From the NCBI GenBank assembly GCA_016284515.1, contig JAEEOY010000262.1, positions 1-50,046 on the forward strand: a stretch of DNA of 50,046 bases, written 5' to 3'. Positions 13,644 through 22,429 of this stretch are shown here, piece by piece. A program made the translations under genes and the position numbers. Position 1 is the stretch's first letter. Every line of letters begins with the position of its first letter. Under the pieces are notes generated by a model. It saw only the letters and a program-made list of their open reading frames with translations, did not search any database and had not been told where the DNA came from. The DNA comes from Kiritimatiellia bacterium. Its GTDB lineage: Bacteria; Verrucomicrobiota; Kiritimatiellia; RFP12; UBA1067.

Positions 13644-15271
13644 GCTTCGGCGTCCCTGTCAACTTCGATGTCTAGCAATACCGGTCCCTTGAACCGAACG
13701 GCGGATGCGACTGCTGCGTCCAGCCTGGCTGGATCCGTTACCTTTACGCCCTTCATTCCAACCGCCTTCGCAAGCAGCGTGAAATCCGGCGAAGCGAGGT
13801 CAGTGGCGAAATATCTTCCGGCAAACGAATGCGTCTGCATCTGGCGGACAAGTCCTAGCGACGAGTTTCTGAACACGAGGAACACTATCGGGAGCTTCCG
13901 CTCCACGGCGACAATCAGCTCCTCGGAGGTCATCTGCGCTCCGCCGTCGCCGAGGAACGCGGCGACTTTGCATCCGGGACGCGCCAGCGCGGCGCCGATC
14001 GCCGCGGGGATTCCGAAGCCCATCGCGCCCATTCCGCCGGACGATATGAAGTGACGCGGCTGCGTGTGGCGGAATCTCTTCGCGGCCCACAGCTGGTGCT
14101 GTCCTACGTCGGTGACGACTATGGCGCGCCCTTTCGTTGCTGAATAGACGGCCTCTACAACGGCCTGTGGCATGATGACGCCCTTGTGCAGAGGCTTGAG
14201 CCCTTCCGTCCTCGGACGTCTCCATCCGTTTATCGCGGCGAGCCATTCATCGTGCTTTGCGGAGTGGATGCGCGAGTCCACCGTCATCAGCAGCTCCTTG
14301 ACGTCCGCCGTAATGCCGAGGTCTACAGTCACATTCTTGTTTATGGAAGCAGGATCGCAGTCGACATGGATTATCTTCGCACGCTTGGCGAACTTCGAAA
14401 CGGTCTGCCCAGTAACGCGGTCGTTAAACCTGACGCCGAGCGCCACCAGAAGGTCACACTGCGCGATTGCCGCGTTCGCCGCGTATTCGCCGTGGAGTCC
14501 GGAAAGCCCAAGCGCGAGCGGATCCGTCTCGTCGAACGAGCCGAGTCCCATCAAGGTCGTCGACACGGGGATGCCCGCCTTTCGCGCGAGCGCCGCGACG
14601 TCGTGGGACGCGTCGGATGCGATAACACCGCCGCCTGCGAGTATCACCGGACGCTTCGCCGAGTTGACGAGCTTAGCGAACCTGTTGACCTGCGAGGTGG
14701 TTGCCGAGACCTCGGGATGGTAGGCCCGCAGGGCGACACGCGCCGGATATTCGGCTGATGTCGTCTCGCGCTGGCAGTCCCGCGGAATGTCTATGACTAC
14801 CGGTCCGGGCTTGCCGTGCGTGGCGATGTAGAACGCCTGCGCAACGGTCTCCGGAATTTCGTCCGCCGAATGGACGAGGAAGTTGTGCTTCGACACAGCG
14901 CGCGTGAGCCCTGTCGTGTCGGCCTCCTGGAACGCATCTGTGCCGATCTGGGCGAGCGGAACCTGTCCGCACACGAGCACCATCGGCACGCCGTCCATGT
15001 TCGCGGTGCCTAGTCCGGTAATCGTGTTCGTCAGTCCCGGTCCGCTCGTCACGATGACGCACGCGGGACGCCCCAGCGCACGGGCGTATCCGTCCGCCAT
15101 GTGAACAGCGCCCTGCTCGTGCCTCGCTAGGACGAAGTCGAAGCGCGCCGTCGAAAGAGCGTCGAAAATGTCGATGACATTCCCGCCGGGGTAGCCGAAA
15201 ATCTTCTCGACCCCCGCCCTTTCAAGCGCTTCAACAAGCGCCTTCGCTCCGTTTTTTGCCGTTGATCTCAT
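13640..15271 (-). CDS. ilvB: Acetolactate synthase large (catalytic) subunit
   Basis: This ThDP-dependent enzyme condenses two pyruvates, or pyruvate with 2-oxobutyrate, in the first committed step of valine/leucine and isoleucine synthesis. The 543-residue protein has the N-terminal ThDP half with the conserved Glu in LARHEQGAVHMADGYARA, a Rossmann-like middle domain (RPVILAGGGVIAS), and the C-terminal GDGGAQMTSEELIVAVERK motif followed by VFRNSSLG, the GDG...N metal/ThDP site. SSGGMGAMGFGIPAAIGAAL is typical of AHAS. Length is normal. It lies 21 nt after glnN and overlaps ilvN by 4 nt. Confidence 0.94.
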   Translation of the reverse strand: MRSTAKNGAKALVEALERAGVEKIFGYPGGNVIDIFDALSTARFDFVLARHEQGAVHMADGYARALGRPACVIVTSGPGLTNTITGLGTANMDGVPMVLVCGQVPLAQIGTDAFQEADTTGLTRAVSKHNFLVHSADEIPETVAQAFYIATHGKPGPVVIDIPRDCQRETTSAEYPARVALRAYHPEVSATTSQVNRFAKLVNSAKRPVILAGGGVIASDASHDVAALARKAGIPVSTTLMGLGSFDETDPLALGLSGLHGEYAANAAIAQCDLLVALGVRFNDRVTGQTVSKFAKRAKIIHVDCDPASINKNVTVDLGITADVKELLMTVDSRIHSAKHDEWLAAINGWRRPRTEGLKPLHKGVIMPQAVVEAVYSATKGRAIVVTDVGQHQLWAAKRFRHTQPRHFISSGGMGAMGFGIPAAIGAALARPGCKVAAFLGDGGAQMTSEELIVAVERKLPIVFLVFRNSSLGLVRQMQTHSFAGRYFATDLASPDFTLLAKAVGMKGVKVTDPARLDAAVASAVRFKGPVLLDIEVDRDAEA

Positions 15272-15292
15272 TGCCGCTGGATAAGGTGTCCG

Positions 15293-17365
15293 TTAGTAGA
15301 CGAATAGCATTTCCCTGTACTTTGGCATCGGCCAGCGCGAGTCGTCAACGAGGCCCTCGAGTCTGTCGACAGTGCGGCGCAGGTCTTCCATCGCCTTGAG
15401 CTGCGCGTCGTATCGGGAATGGGCGAGCGCCTTCTCGAGCCTGTCGCACTTGACATGCAGGTCGTCAAGTCCGGCGCCAAGCTTGGAGGAGAGCGCCGTA
15501 AGGCCACGGACGCCGTACTTGAGTCCGTCTGCCTTGGCCTGGCCAAGTGCGTTCGCAAGCCGCGAGAACTCATCCGCAACGACAGGACGCACCATCGAGC
15601 GCGCGATTTCGAGCGCTACGGAGGCTTCGATCCTCACGCGGCGGAGGTAGTCTTCGTGTCCGATCTCCCAGCGCGAGCGCATCTCGGTCGCAGAGAGAAC
15701 GCCGTACTTCTCGAAGAGCGCGATATTAGCGGGGTCCCTGAGCGGCTCGAGCGCGGCAGGTGTGTCGCGGAGATTGGGAAGTCCCCTCTTCGCGGCTTCC
15801 TTAGGCCAGTCCGCGGAATATCCGTCGCCCGAAAACACGACGCGCCGATGCGCCTTCACGAGACGCTGGAGAAGCTTCTGAAGGTTCTCGTTGAAGTCGC
15901 CCTTCATCGCCTCGAGCTTGTCGCAGATCGCGTCTACCGACTCGGCAACAATCGTGTTGAGGGCCATCTGGCTCTGCGCGCAGTTCTGCGACGAGCCAGG
16001 TGCGCGGAACTCGAACTTGTTGCCGGTGAATGCGAACGGCGAGGTGCGGTTGCGGTCTGTCGTGTCCTTCGGCAGCACCGGCAGCGTGTCCACGCCGACG
16101 CGCAGCTTGCGTCCGCGCTCGCCGCCCTTCGTACCGCGCGTTCCGGACTCAATCGAGTCGATGACTGCGTTGAGTTCGTCTCCGAGGAATATCGAGATGA
16201 TCGCGGGCGGCGCCTCGTTCGCGCCGAGGCGATGGTCGTTGCCCGCTCCCGCAGTCGTCATGCGGAGAATGTCCGCGTGCTTGTCGATCGCGCGGATCAC
16301 CGAGAGGAGCATGGTGAGGAAGATCGCGTTCTCGCGCGGATTGTCTCCGGGCGTGAGCAGGTTGCGTCCGCCGTACGCCACGGACCAGTTGCAGTGCTTG
16401 CCGGATCCGTTGACGCCCTCGAACGGCTTCTCGTGGAGAAGGCAGACAAGCCCGTTGCTCTCTGCCGTCTGCCTCAGCACCTCCATGATCATCATGTTGT
16501 GGTCGACGGCCAGGTTGAGGTCCTCGAACATCGGCGCAAGCTCGAACTGCGCAGGGGCGACCTCGTTGTGGCGGGTCTTGGCGGGAATGCCCAGCTGCCA
16601 GAGGCGTTGCTCGACCTCGCTCATGAACTTGAGGACGCGCGGCTTGATCGCGCCGAAGTAGTGGTCTTCGAGCTGCTGGTGCTTCGCGGGCGCCGCGCCG
16701 AAGACGGTGCGTCCTGTCTGCAGCAGGTCGGGACGCTCGAGGTAGAAGCTTCTGTCGACGAGGAAGTATTCCTGTTCGGCGCCGAGCGTGACGGCGACAT
16801 GGGCCTTGGGCTGGCCGAACTTCGCCATAAGCCTCTCGACGGCGCGGGTGAGCGCCTGGAGCGAGCGGAGAAGCGGCGTCTTCATGTCGAGCGTATCGCC
16901 CGTGAAAGAGCAGAACGCGGTCGGAATGCACAGCGTCGCGCCGTTGGCGTGGCGTTTAACGAAGGCCGGGCTCGTAGGATCCCACGCCGTGTAGCCGCGC
17001 GCCTCGAAGGTGGAGCGGAGTCCGCCTGACGGGAAAGAGCTCGCGTCCGTCTCGCCTCCGATGAGGTTCTTTCCGGAGAAGCGCTGAACGGCCTGCGCGG
17101 GGCCTGTCGGCTCGAGAAACGCGTCGTGCTTTTCGGCGGTTCCACCCGTAAGTGGCTGGAACCAGTGGGTAAAGTGCGTCGCGCCCTTTGCGATCGCCCA
17201 GTCCTTCATTCCGGACGCCACGGCATCCGCGATGGACGGGTCCAGAGGCTTCCCTTCGCGCATCGTCGCGAGAAGCTTGGCGGCGACCTGCTTCGGCAGG
17301 CACGCCTTTATGGCGTCCTCAGAAAAGACGTCCTCTCCGTATCCCTTTATCTTTGTATCGCTCAT
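15293..17365 (-). CDS. glnN: Type III glutamine synthetase (GlnN)
   Basis: It catalyses ATP-dependent glutamine synthesis from glutamate and ammonia; GSIII is a large hexameric-ring form common in anaerobic gut bacteria. The 690-residue protein shows the GSIII N-terminal region (THFTHWFQPLTGGTAEKHDAF), the catalytic LGAEQEYFLVD, EKPFEGVNGSGKHCNWSVA, GANEAPPAIISIFLG, and TGNKFEFRAPGSSQN near the active-site Arg. Length matches the family (about 690-730). AAAGGAA lies upstream of the ATG at 17365. It follows the DUF4340 gene by 23 nt and precedes ilvB by 21 nt, so amino-acid biosynthesis is apparently transcribed with the ABC/DUF4340 genes. Nitrogen regulation cannot be read from the sequence. 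Confidence 0.95.
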   Translation of the reverse strand: MSDTKIKGYGEDVFSEDAIKACLPKQVAAKLLATMREGKPLDPSIADAVASGMKDWAIAKGATHFTHWFQPLTGGTAEKHDAFLEPTGPAQAVQRFSGKNLIGGETDASSFPSGGLRSTFEARGYTAWDPTSPAFVKRHANGATLCIPTAFCSFTGDTLDMKTPLLRSLQALTRAVERLMAKFGQPKAHVAVTLGAEQEYFLVDRSFYLERPDLLQTGRTVFGAAPAKHQQLEDHYFGAIKPRVLKFMSEVEQRLWQLGIPAKTRHNEVAPAQFELAPMFEDLNLAVDHNMMIMEVLRQTAESNGLVCLLHEKPFEGVNGSGKHCNWSVAYGGRNLLTPGDNPRENAIFLTMLLSVIRAIDKHADILRMTTAGAGNDHRLGANEAPPAIISIFLGDELNAVIDSIESGTRGTKGGERGRKLRVGVDTLPVLPKDTTDRNRTSPFAFTGNKFEFRAPGSSQNCAQSQMALNTIVAESVDAICDKLEAMKGDFNENLQKLLQRLVKAHRRVVFSGDGYSADWPKEAAKRGLPNLRDTPAALEPLRDPANIALFEKYGVLSATEMRSRWEIGHEDYLRRVRIEASVALEIARSMVRPVVADEFSRLANALGQAKADGLKYGVRGLTALSSKLGAGLDDLHVKCDRLEKALAHSRYDAQLKAMEDLRRTVDRLEGLVDDSRWPMPKYREMLFVY

Positions 17366-17388
17366 ATATCGTTATTTCCTTTGCGTCG

Positions 17389-19077
17389 TCATTCCCCGAC
17401 GATGTCCCGCGACAGATCGGCGTATGCCGCGTCCGGCAGCACAAACACCGCGTCGGACGCGCCGACCGTCGCGAAGCGTCCGCCGTCCGTCCTGTCCCCA
17501 ACGAGAATATTCCTTCTTATCGCATCATCCTTTGCCAAGTCTATGGCGACCGTAAGCGCAGGCTTGTCGAGACCGTAGTTGCTCAGGTCATCGGCGGTCA
17601 CCTTGAGCTTCACTATGCGTGCAGCCCTGAGCGGACACACGGCCTTGAGCAATCGCGCGACGGCGTCTTCCACTACAGTGCCCTTCTTCGGCGAGGTCTC
17701 CACATTCCACGCGCGGCGGTCGCGGTCATATACGACGGACGTAGTCGAGTTCGTGTCCGAGCCTGTGACGGAAAGCCGACGCACTGTCGCCGGATCTATC
17801 TTCTGCATGTCGAGGCTTCTCAGGCTCTCGAGGCTGAAGCCGACGCCGAGGGACCTGCGCGACACCTTCGCCGTGCGCGCATCAGGCGCGACGCCGACCT
17901 CGATTCCGTCTTCATCCGCATCGCCGCCTCGCAGCGCAAGAACTGCGGCGAGCAGTGACTCGACCGCAGGCGCGTCCGCCTCCGCGGAGACAGGCGCGTC
18001 CATTCGCCAGGATCCATCCTCCTGCTTCGCGAGAAGGCACGAAACGCCGCCGTCGGACAGCGACAGCCCGGTGACATGCGCTAGGTCGTATGGGAACATG
18101 CGCGTGTCGGAGAAGGCTGCGCCACCGACTGTGGCCTGGTCCTTGAGCGCGCGGTCAACTGTGACGATCGCGGCGCCGTTGTCCACAAGTGCGTAGACGA
18201 GCCCTTCCGACGCCTCGTTTCCGAGCGAGATGCGTTTCTCCGGCCCTCCGTCCGCCCCGCGCAGCGTAACGGTAACGGCGCTCTCAGCGTCGAGTCCGTA
18301 TCCGGCGAGAAGCGCCGCGGACGCCTGGCTTATCTCGTTCGATGCGCCGACGGGCCACACGAAGTCGACGGCACGCGCCGATGTCATGTCGGCGAGAAGC
18401 TTCTTCACCTTTGCGGCCGCGGCGGGCGCCTCAGCAGGTTGGGTCATGAGCCAGACGTCGCCCTCTTTCTTGAAGCGCAGGAACTCGATTCCACGCTTGA
18501 CGTCTATGGACACCACGTTGTCCTCTCCGACGGTCAGGATCGTGCGCCTGCGGAAGCGCTCTGTTGTGAGGTCAACAGCAGACAGCGTGTTTGACGGAAC
18601 GACGAAGACCGCTGCGTATCCGTCGACGCATGCGTAGACTTCCGCCTTTGACGGTGTGAAGGAACCGAAGCCGATGCGGGTCTCCTGTCCGCCCGACCTT
18701 ACGCGCACGGAAAGGCGCGGCGGAGCCAGGTCGAAGTCAGCGCGCGTGCGGCCGAGCTTCAAGAGCTCCTTGTCGCCAAATGCGTCCTTCACGGGCGCGT
18801 ACGCAAGCGCGTCGACAAGGCGCAGCACGGCGGACTCGTCGGCACTGCCGGAGAACGGCTCCACAATGCGCCACTCGCCGGTGCGCGTGAGAAGCGACTC
18901 CACTTCGCCATTGCGCGACACCTCGATCAGCGACACAGCATCGTCCGGAATCGTCAATAGGCTCGTCTTCTGCACAAGCGCCGCCTTGTGGGTGGCGTTG
19001 CGAGCGAGCATGAAATTCGCGCCCGCCAGCAGGAGGATGCCTATGAGCAGCCACATTATCGTGCGCTTGTTCGTCAT
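17389..19077 (-). CDS. DUF4340 membrane-anchored protein, partner of a Gld-type ABC transporter
   Basis: The 562-residue protein has one N-terminal membrane anchor (IMWLLIGILLLAGANFML, about 7-25) and a large extracytoplasmic part. It contains three repeats of the DUF4340 pattern: LLTIPDDAVSLIEVSRNGEVE, then LTVGEDNVVSIDVKRGIEF, with W-x-(L/M) segments (GEWRIVEPF, DVWLMTQP, GSWRMDAP) and LLxAV helices. Such proteins are regularly encoded next to GldG-like permeases and probably form part of the same envelope complex; their biochemical role is unknown. The start overlaps the permease stop by 4 nt. The domain name is firm and the function is open. Confidence 0.8.
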   Translation of the reverse strand: MTNKRTIMWLLIGILLLAGANFMLARNATHKAALVQKTSLLTIPDDAVSLIEVSRNGEVESLLTRTGEWRIVEPFSGSADESAVLRLVDALAYAPVKDAFGDKELLKLGRTRADFDLAPPRLSVRVRSGGQETRIGFGSFTPSKAEVYACVDGYAAVFVVPSNTLSAVDLTTERFRRRTILTVGEDNVVSIDVKRGIEFLRFKKEGDVWLMTQPAEAPAAAAKVKKLLADMTSARAVDFVWPVGASNEISQASAALLAGYGLDAESAVTVTLRGADGGPEKRISLGNEASEGLVYALVDNGAAIVTVDRALKDQATVGGAAFSDTRMFPYDLAHVTGLSLSDGGVSCLLAKQEDGSWRMDAPVSAEADAPAVESLLAAVLALRGGDADEDGIEVGVAPDARTAKVSRRSLGVGFSLESLRSLDMQKIDPATVRRLSVTGSDTNSTTSVVYDRDRRAWNVETSPKKGTVVEDAVARLLKAVCPLRAARIVKLKVTADDLSNYGLDKPALTVAIDLAKDDAIRRNILVGDRTDGGRFATVGASDAVFVLPDAAYADLSRDIVGE

Positions 19078-21140
19078 GTGCGCCTCCTTCTCCTGAGCGC
19101 GACCAGCAACATCACGAGTGCGACGGCAAGCGGAACGGCCCCGGCCGTGTACAGAAGAAACTTGAGACGTCCCGCGCGGTCGAAACCAGTCACGAGCGCG
19201 CCGGAATCGGCACCGCTAGCGACCGACGCGTCGGTGCCGGAAAGGTACGCGACGCAGTTGAGGAAGAAGTCGCGGTTGGCGCTCGCGCGCGCCATGAGCT
19301 GTCCGTTCATCGCGAACGACGCGTCGCCGATTGCGACGATGCGCGTCGGGCGAATCGACAGGTCCGCGCCAGTCCCAACTCCTCGCTCGACCGCAGCGGC
19401 TACCACGGACGTGCCAGCCCTGGCCAGGGGCGAGAACTCGACGCGGTCCGCGCCGCTTCCCGCCTCCGCCGCAGCGGACGGCATAAATGCAACCGGACGC
19501 TCAAGGAGGATGCGCGAGCCATCGAGCGGCTTCGAAATCGCGTGTTCGGAGAAGTCGCCGACGATCACGTCGGAACCCGTTACGGTGCGCGTGCCGGTCG
19601 CCTGGAAGGCGGAAGCGCGGAGCCCCCACGACGGAAGCAGGGAAGAGACCCCGCCAGATTCCGCGGCGGATGTCAGCACAAGCAGACGTCCTCCTGCCTT
19701 CAGATACGAATCAATGCGCCCCGTCTCGGCGCGCGAGAAGTCGTCCTTCGCGCCTGCGACGACAATGAGGGCGCAGTCGGAAGGAATGGACGCGTCGCCG
19801 GAAAGGTCTATCGTCGCGTTACGGTATCCCTCGCGAGACAGGTCGCGAGCGATGTCGCTCATCCCCCACGATCCGTAGTCCGTGGCTGAAATCTCGCCGT
19901 GGCCGATGGACCAGTAGACGTTGCGGCGCTGCGGCGGCATCGTGAGGCGCAGTATCGCGGACGCGCATACACGCTCGCCGAATCCGTCGGAAAGCGGAAG
20001 GAACGCCCTGCGTCTGCCCTTCACGAACACGATGCTGTCCTCACTCGCGCCAAGACGGATGAGCTCCTCGGCGCGTCCTATGTCCCAGCGCGGATCGATG
20101 TAGGAGATGTCGATTTTCAGACCGCCTAGCGACGCGGATTCCGCCTGGAGCGCCCTGAGGAACCTGCTGACCTCTCTGAAGCGCGCATCGCGGCGCGAAA
20201 GGAAGCATGTCGCCGTCATGTCGCCCTGAGCTTCGACGAGAATGCTCCTTGTTCGCGCAGAGAACGGCTTGCCTGTGTTCCCGACCGGAACGTCCAGCTT
20301 GACATCCGTGCGGTGGGAAAGCTCAACGCAGAGTCCGGACAGAAGAAAGGCCAGGACGAGGGCTACGCCAGTTGACATGCGCCATGAGCGACCACCGCGT
20401 CCGCCGAAGCGCAGCATGGCGACGAACTTCGACGCGACGAACAGGAAGAACGCCGAAAGGACGAGGTACGAGACGATTGTACCCGAGGAGAACAGTCCGG
20501 ACGCCATGTCGACGACCTGCGCGTCAAGCGGCATCTCACCGAACTGAGGCCTTCCCTGCGGCGCCCACGCGAGCAGCGCGGCCCATCCGCCGCGGGGGAT
20601 GCCGACGAGCAGCAGTAGCGACGCGCAAGCGGCCGTCGCCGCATGGCGGAACATCGCGCTCATCGCGACTGACACGGCGGACCAGAGCGCGCCCTGCAGC
20701 ATGAGGGCGATAAACGCCGGACAGAAGCCGAGCGGACCCACCCCCGCGAGCGCGGAAGGCGCGGCGAACCTAAGCGCCGCGACAGTGACGGCGAACGAGA
20801 GGAGCGTCGACGCTGCAATCGCGACGAACACGCCGAGGTACTTGCCGAGCGTCAGGTCACGCTCGAGCACCGGGGCCGAAAGAAGAAGCTCTATGCGCCC
20901 GGACTGCTTCTCGTCGCTCCACACGTCCATCGCGAGGAATGCCGCGAGCGCGGGCAGGAACGGAGACACCGCCGCCGCCCAGACGGCGGCTACGGAAAGC
21001 GAACCGCCCTCCGCCGCCTCGAGTCCGAACGAAAACGCGACAGCGCTCGCCGAAAGGAACGCAGCGATGGCGAGCGCGGACGAATAGAGACTGCGCATGC
21101 GCCCGAGAGTGCGGGAGACTGTGACCCTCATCGGACTCAT
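19074..21140 (-). CDS. Fused ABC-2 permease / GldG-like auxiliary protein
   Basis: The 688-residue protein combines two parts usually encoded separately. Residues 1-250 are an ABC-2 permease with about six membrane segments and the cytoplasmic FLAMDVWSDEKQSGRIELLLS motif typical of GldF/NosY permeases. Residues about 255-640 are a GldG-like (ABC_transp_aux) extracytoplasmic domain between an anchor (GVALVLAFLLSGLCVEL) and a C-terminal membrane helix (FLLYTAGAVPLAVALVMLLVALRR). GldFG with the ATPase GldA is needed for gliding in Bacteroidota, but in non-gliding PVC bacteria its substrate is unknown. It overlaps both neighbours by 4 nt. Confidence 0.85.
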   Translation of the reverse strand: MSPMRVTVSRTLGRMRSLYSSALAIAAFLSASAVAFSFGLEAAEGGSLSVAAVWAAAVSPFLPALAAFLAMDVWSDEKQSGRIELLLSAPVLERDLTLGKYLGVFVAIAASTLLSFAVTVAALRFAAPSALAGVGPLGFCPAFIALMLQGALWSAVSVAMSAMFRHAATAACASLLLLVGIPRGGWAALLAWAPQGRPQFGEMPLDAQVVDMASGLFSSGTIVSYLVLSAFFLFVASKFVAMLRFGGRGGRSWRMSTGVALVLAFLLSGLCVELSHRTDVKLDVPVGNTGKPFSARTRSILVEAQGDMTATCFLSRRDARFREVSRFLRALQAESASLGGLKIDISYIDPRWDIGRAEELIRLGASEDSIVFVKGRRRAFLPLSDGFGERVCASAILRLTMPPQRRNVYWSIGHGEISATDYGSWGMSDIARDLSREGYRNATIDLSGDASIPSDCALIVVAGAKDDFSRAETGRIDSYLKAGGRLLVLTSAAESGGVSSLLPSWGLRASAFQATGTRTVTGSDVIVGDFSEHAISKPLDGSRILLERPVAFMPSAAAEAGSGADRVEFSPLARAGTSVVAAAVERGVGTGADLSIRPTRIVAIGDASFAMNGQLMARASANRDFFLNCVAYLSGTDASVASGADSGALVTGFDRAGRLKFLLYTAGAVPLAVALVMLLVALRRRRRT

Positions 21141-21895
21141 TTCGCAGCCCCCTTCCCGTCCGCTTCGTTCTTTTCAGGCGCTCCCTTTTCAGGCACTCCC
21201 TTGAGCGCCGCATCAAGCTTGGTGCGAACCGACTCCGCCGCCGCGCCGACGGCGTCTATGGACGCGGAAATCACGCCGTCCTTCAGCACCAGGAACCGGT
21301 TCGCCCACTTGGCGAGGTCGTCGAGTTCGTGCCCCGTCACGACGACGGCGGAGAATGCCGCCGCCTCGGAGACTATCTCTCCCATGTCCGCGCGCATCTC
21401 GCTGTCGAGCCCGGCGAGAAGATCGTCGAGAAGCAGGACGCGCGGACGGAGCAGAATGGCGTCCGCAAAGGCCACGCGCTTGGCCTGCCCCGCGGAGAGC
21501 GTGCCTATCGGCGAACGGAGGAGCGAGCCGATTCGGCATATCTCGCAGGCCTCATCGATTCGGCGGCGTATGCGCTTGGACATCTCGCCCTTGAGCAGCG
21601 CCCTGTAGTGAAGATACTCCTTCACCGTCATGTCTTCGTAAAGCGCGATGCGTTCCGGAAGATAGCCGAGCTGGCGGCGATATTTGATGGGACGTGCGAG
21701 GGCGTTCTGGCCGTCAACAATGACAATGCCGGAATCCGGAACGGCAAGCGTTGCCAGAACTTTCAAGAGCGTCGTCTTGCCGGCGCCATTAGCGCCGACA
21801 ACGCAAACCGCCTCGCCCGGCGAGACGACAAAAGACACATCCCGCAGCACTGGCTCGCTGCGGTACGTGAACGCTATATTGCGCACTTCGAACAT
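21137..21895 (-). CDS. ABC transporter ATP-binding protein (GldA-like)
   Basis: The 252-residue ATPase powers the ABC-2 permease encoded downstream. Walker A is VGANGAGKTTLLKVL near 33-47, the Q loop follows GYLPERIALYEDMTVKEYL, the signature is GTLSAGQAKRVAFADAIL, and Walker B is VLLLDDLLAGLD. The usual Walker B Glu is replaced by Asp (LLLDDLLAGLD), and the H-loop appears as VVVTGHEL. The C-terminal 30 residues are charged and low complexity. It is the first gene of a six-gene minus-strand operon. Its ATG lies 7 nt after a TGG-TATAAT box, so translation should start on a leaderless mRNA. Confidence 0.9.
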   Translation of the reverse strand: MFEVRNIAFTYRSEPVLRDVSFVVSPGEAVCVVGANGAGKTTLLKVLATLAVPDSGIVIVDGQNALARPIKYRRQLGYLPERIALYEDMTVKEYLHYRALLKGEMSKRIRRRIDEACEICRIGSLLRSPIGTLSAGQAKRVAFADAILLRPRVLLLDDLLAGLDSEMRADMGEIVSEAAAFSAVVVTGHELDDLAKWANRFLVLKDGVISASIDAVGAAAESVRTKLDAALKGVPEKGAPEKNEADGKGAAK

Positions 21896-21902
21896 TTGCT
21901 AT

Positions 21903-21911
21903 ATTATACCA
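21903..21911 (-). promoter_or_regulatory. Extended -10, leaderless promoter of the ABC-glnN-ilvBN operon
   Basis: TGG-TATAAT on the minus strand (-10 from 21908 to 21903), then seven bases and the ATG at 21895. It lies back to back with the tadA promoter. Confidence 0.7.
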
Positions 21912-21914
21912 AAA

Positions 21915-21928
21915 AATGGCATGCCATT
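21915..21928. promoter_or_regulatory. Perfect 14-bp palindrome between two divergent promoters
   Basis: AATGGCATGCCATT is fully palindromic and sits just upstream of the -10 of the ABC operon, inside the 48-nt gap between the two -10 boxes. It is a candidate operator for coordinated control of both directions. Confidence 0.5.
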
Positions 21929-21953
21929 GGGGGTCGGCGAGATGTGATCAATA

Positions 21954-21962
21954 TGATATAAT
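21954..21962 (+). promoter_or_regulatory. Extended -10, leaderless promoter of tadA
   Basis: TGA-TATAAT (-10 at 21957-21962) is followed by eight bases and the ATG at 21971, with no Shine-Dalgarno sequence. Confidence 0.65.
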
Positions 21963-21970
21963 ATTCACAA

Positions 21971-22429
21971 ATGAGCGAAGTGGATGACATAAAGTACATG
22001 GAAATGGCCCTAAGGGAGGCCGAAAAGGCGGCGGCGGACGGCGAAGTGCCGACGGGATGCGTCGTCGTAGACGCCGAAGGCCGAATTCTCGGACGCGCGC
22101 ACAACCAAACCGAGGGTCTCCTCGACGCGACAGCCCATGCGGAAATGCTCGCGCTGACCGCGGCCTTCAACGCGCGCGGGAACTGGCGCCTCACCGGAAC
22201 GACCGTCTACGTTACCAAGGAGCCGTGCCCCATGTGCGCCGGCGCGCTCGTCCTCGCGAGGCCCGCGCGCATCGTATGGGGCGTCTCAGACCCGAAGCGC
22301 GGCGGCTCCACCGTCTTCGATATCTTCCGCCACCCCGGCATAAACCATCACCCCGAGCTCGCCGAAGGCGTGCTCGAGGAGCCGTGCCGGCACGTGCTGC
22401 AGGAGTTCTTCCGCTCAAGGCGCGGCTAG
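21971..22429 (+). CDS. tadA: tRNA-specific adenosine deaminase
   Basis: TadA converts A34 to inosine in tRNA-Arg(ACG), which is needed to decode CGN codons. The 152-residue zinc enzyme has the catalytic TAHAEM motif with His56 (zinc) and Glu58 (proton shuttle), and the zinc Cys pair in EPCPMCAGAL (C86, C89). VPTGCVVVD, RIVWGVSDPKRGG and the C-terminal helix LQEFFRSRR are typical. Length is normal. The gene is apparently leaderless. It converges on the polyferredoxin gene; the two stop codons overlap in the palindrome CTAG at 22426-22429. Confidence 0.93.
   Translation: MSEVDDIKYMEMALREAEKAAADGEVPTGCVVVDAEGRILGRAHNQTEGLLDATAHAEMLALTAAFNARGNWRLTGTTVYVTKEPCPMCAGALVLARPARIVWGVSDPKRGGSTVFDIFRHPGINHHPELAEGVLEEPCRHVLQEFFRSRRG

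Noticed and set aside
15419-17029. 536-codon plus-strand frame opposite glnN
   Set aside because: A shadow of the glutamine synthetase gene; no recognisable domain and skewed Arg/Glu/Val content.
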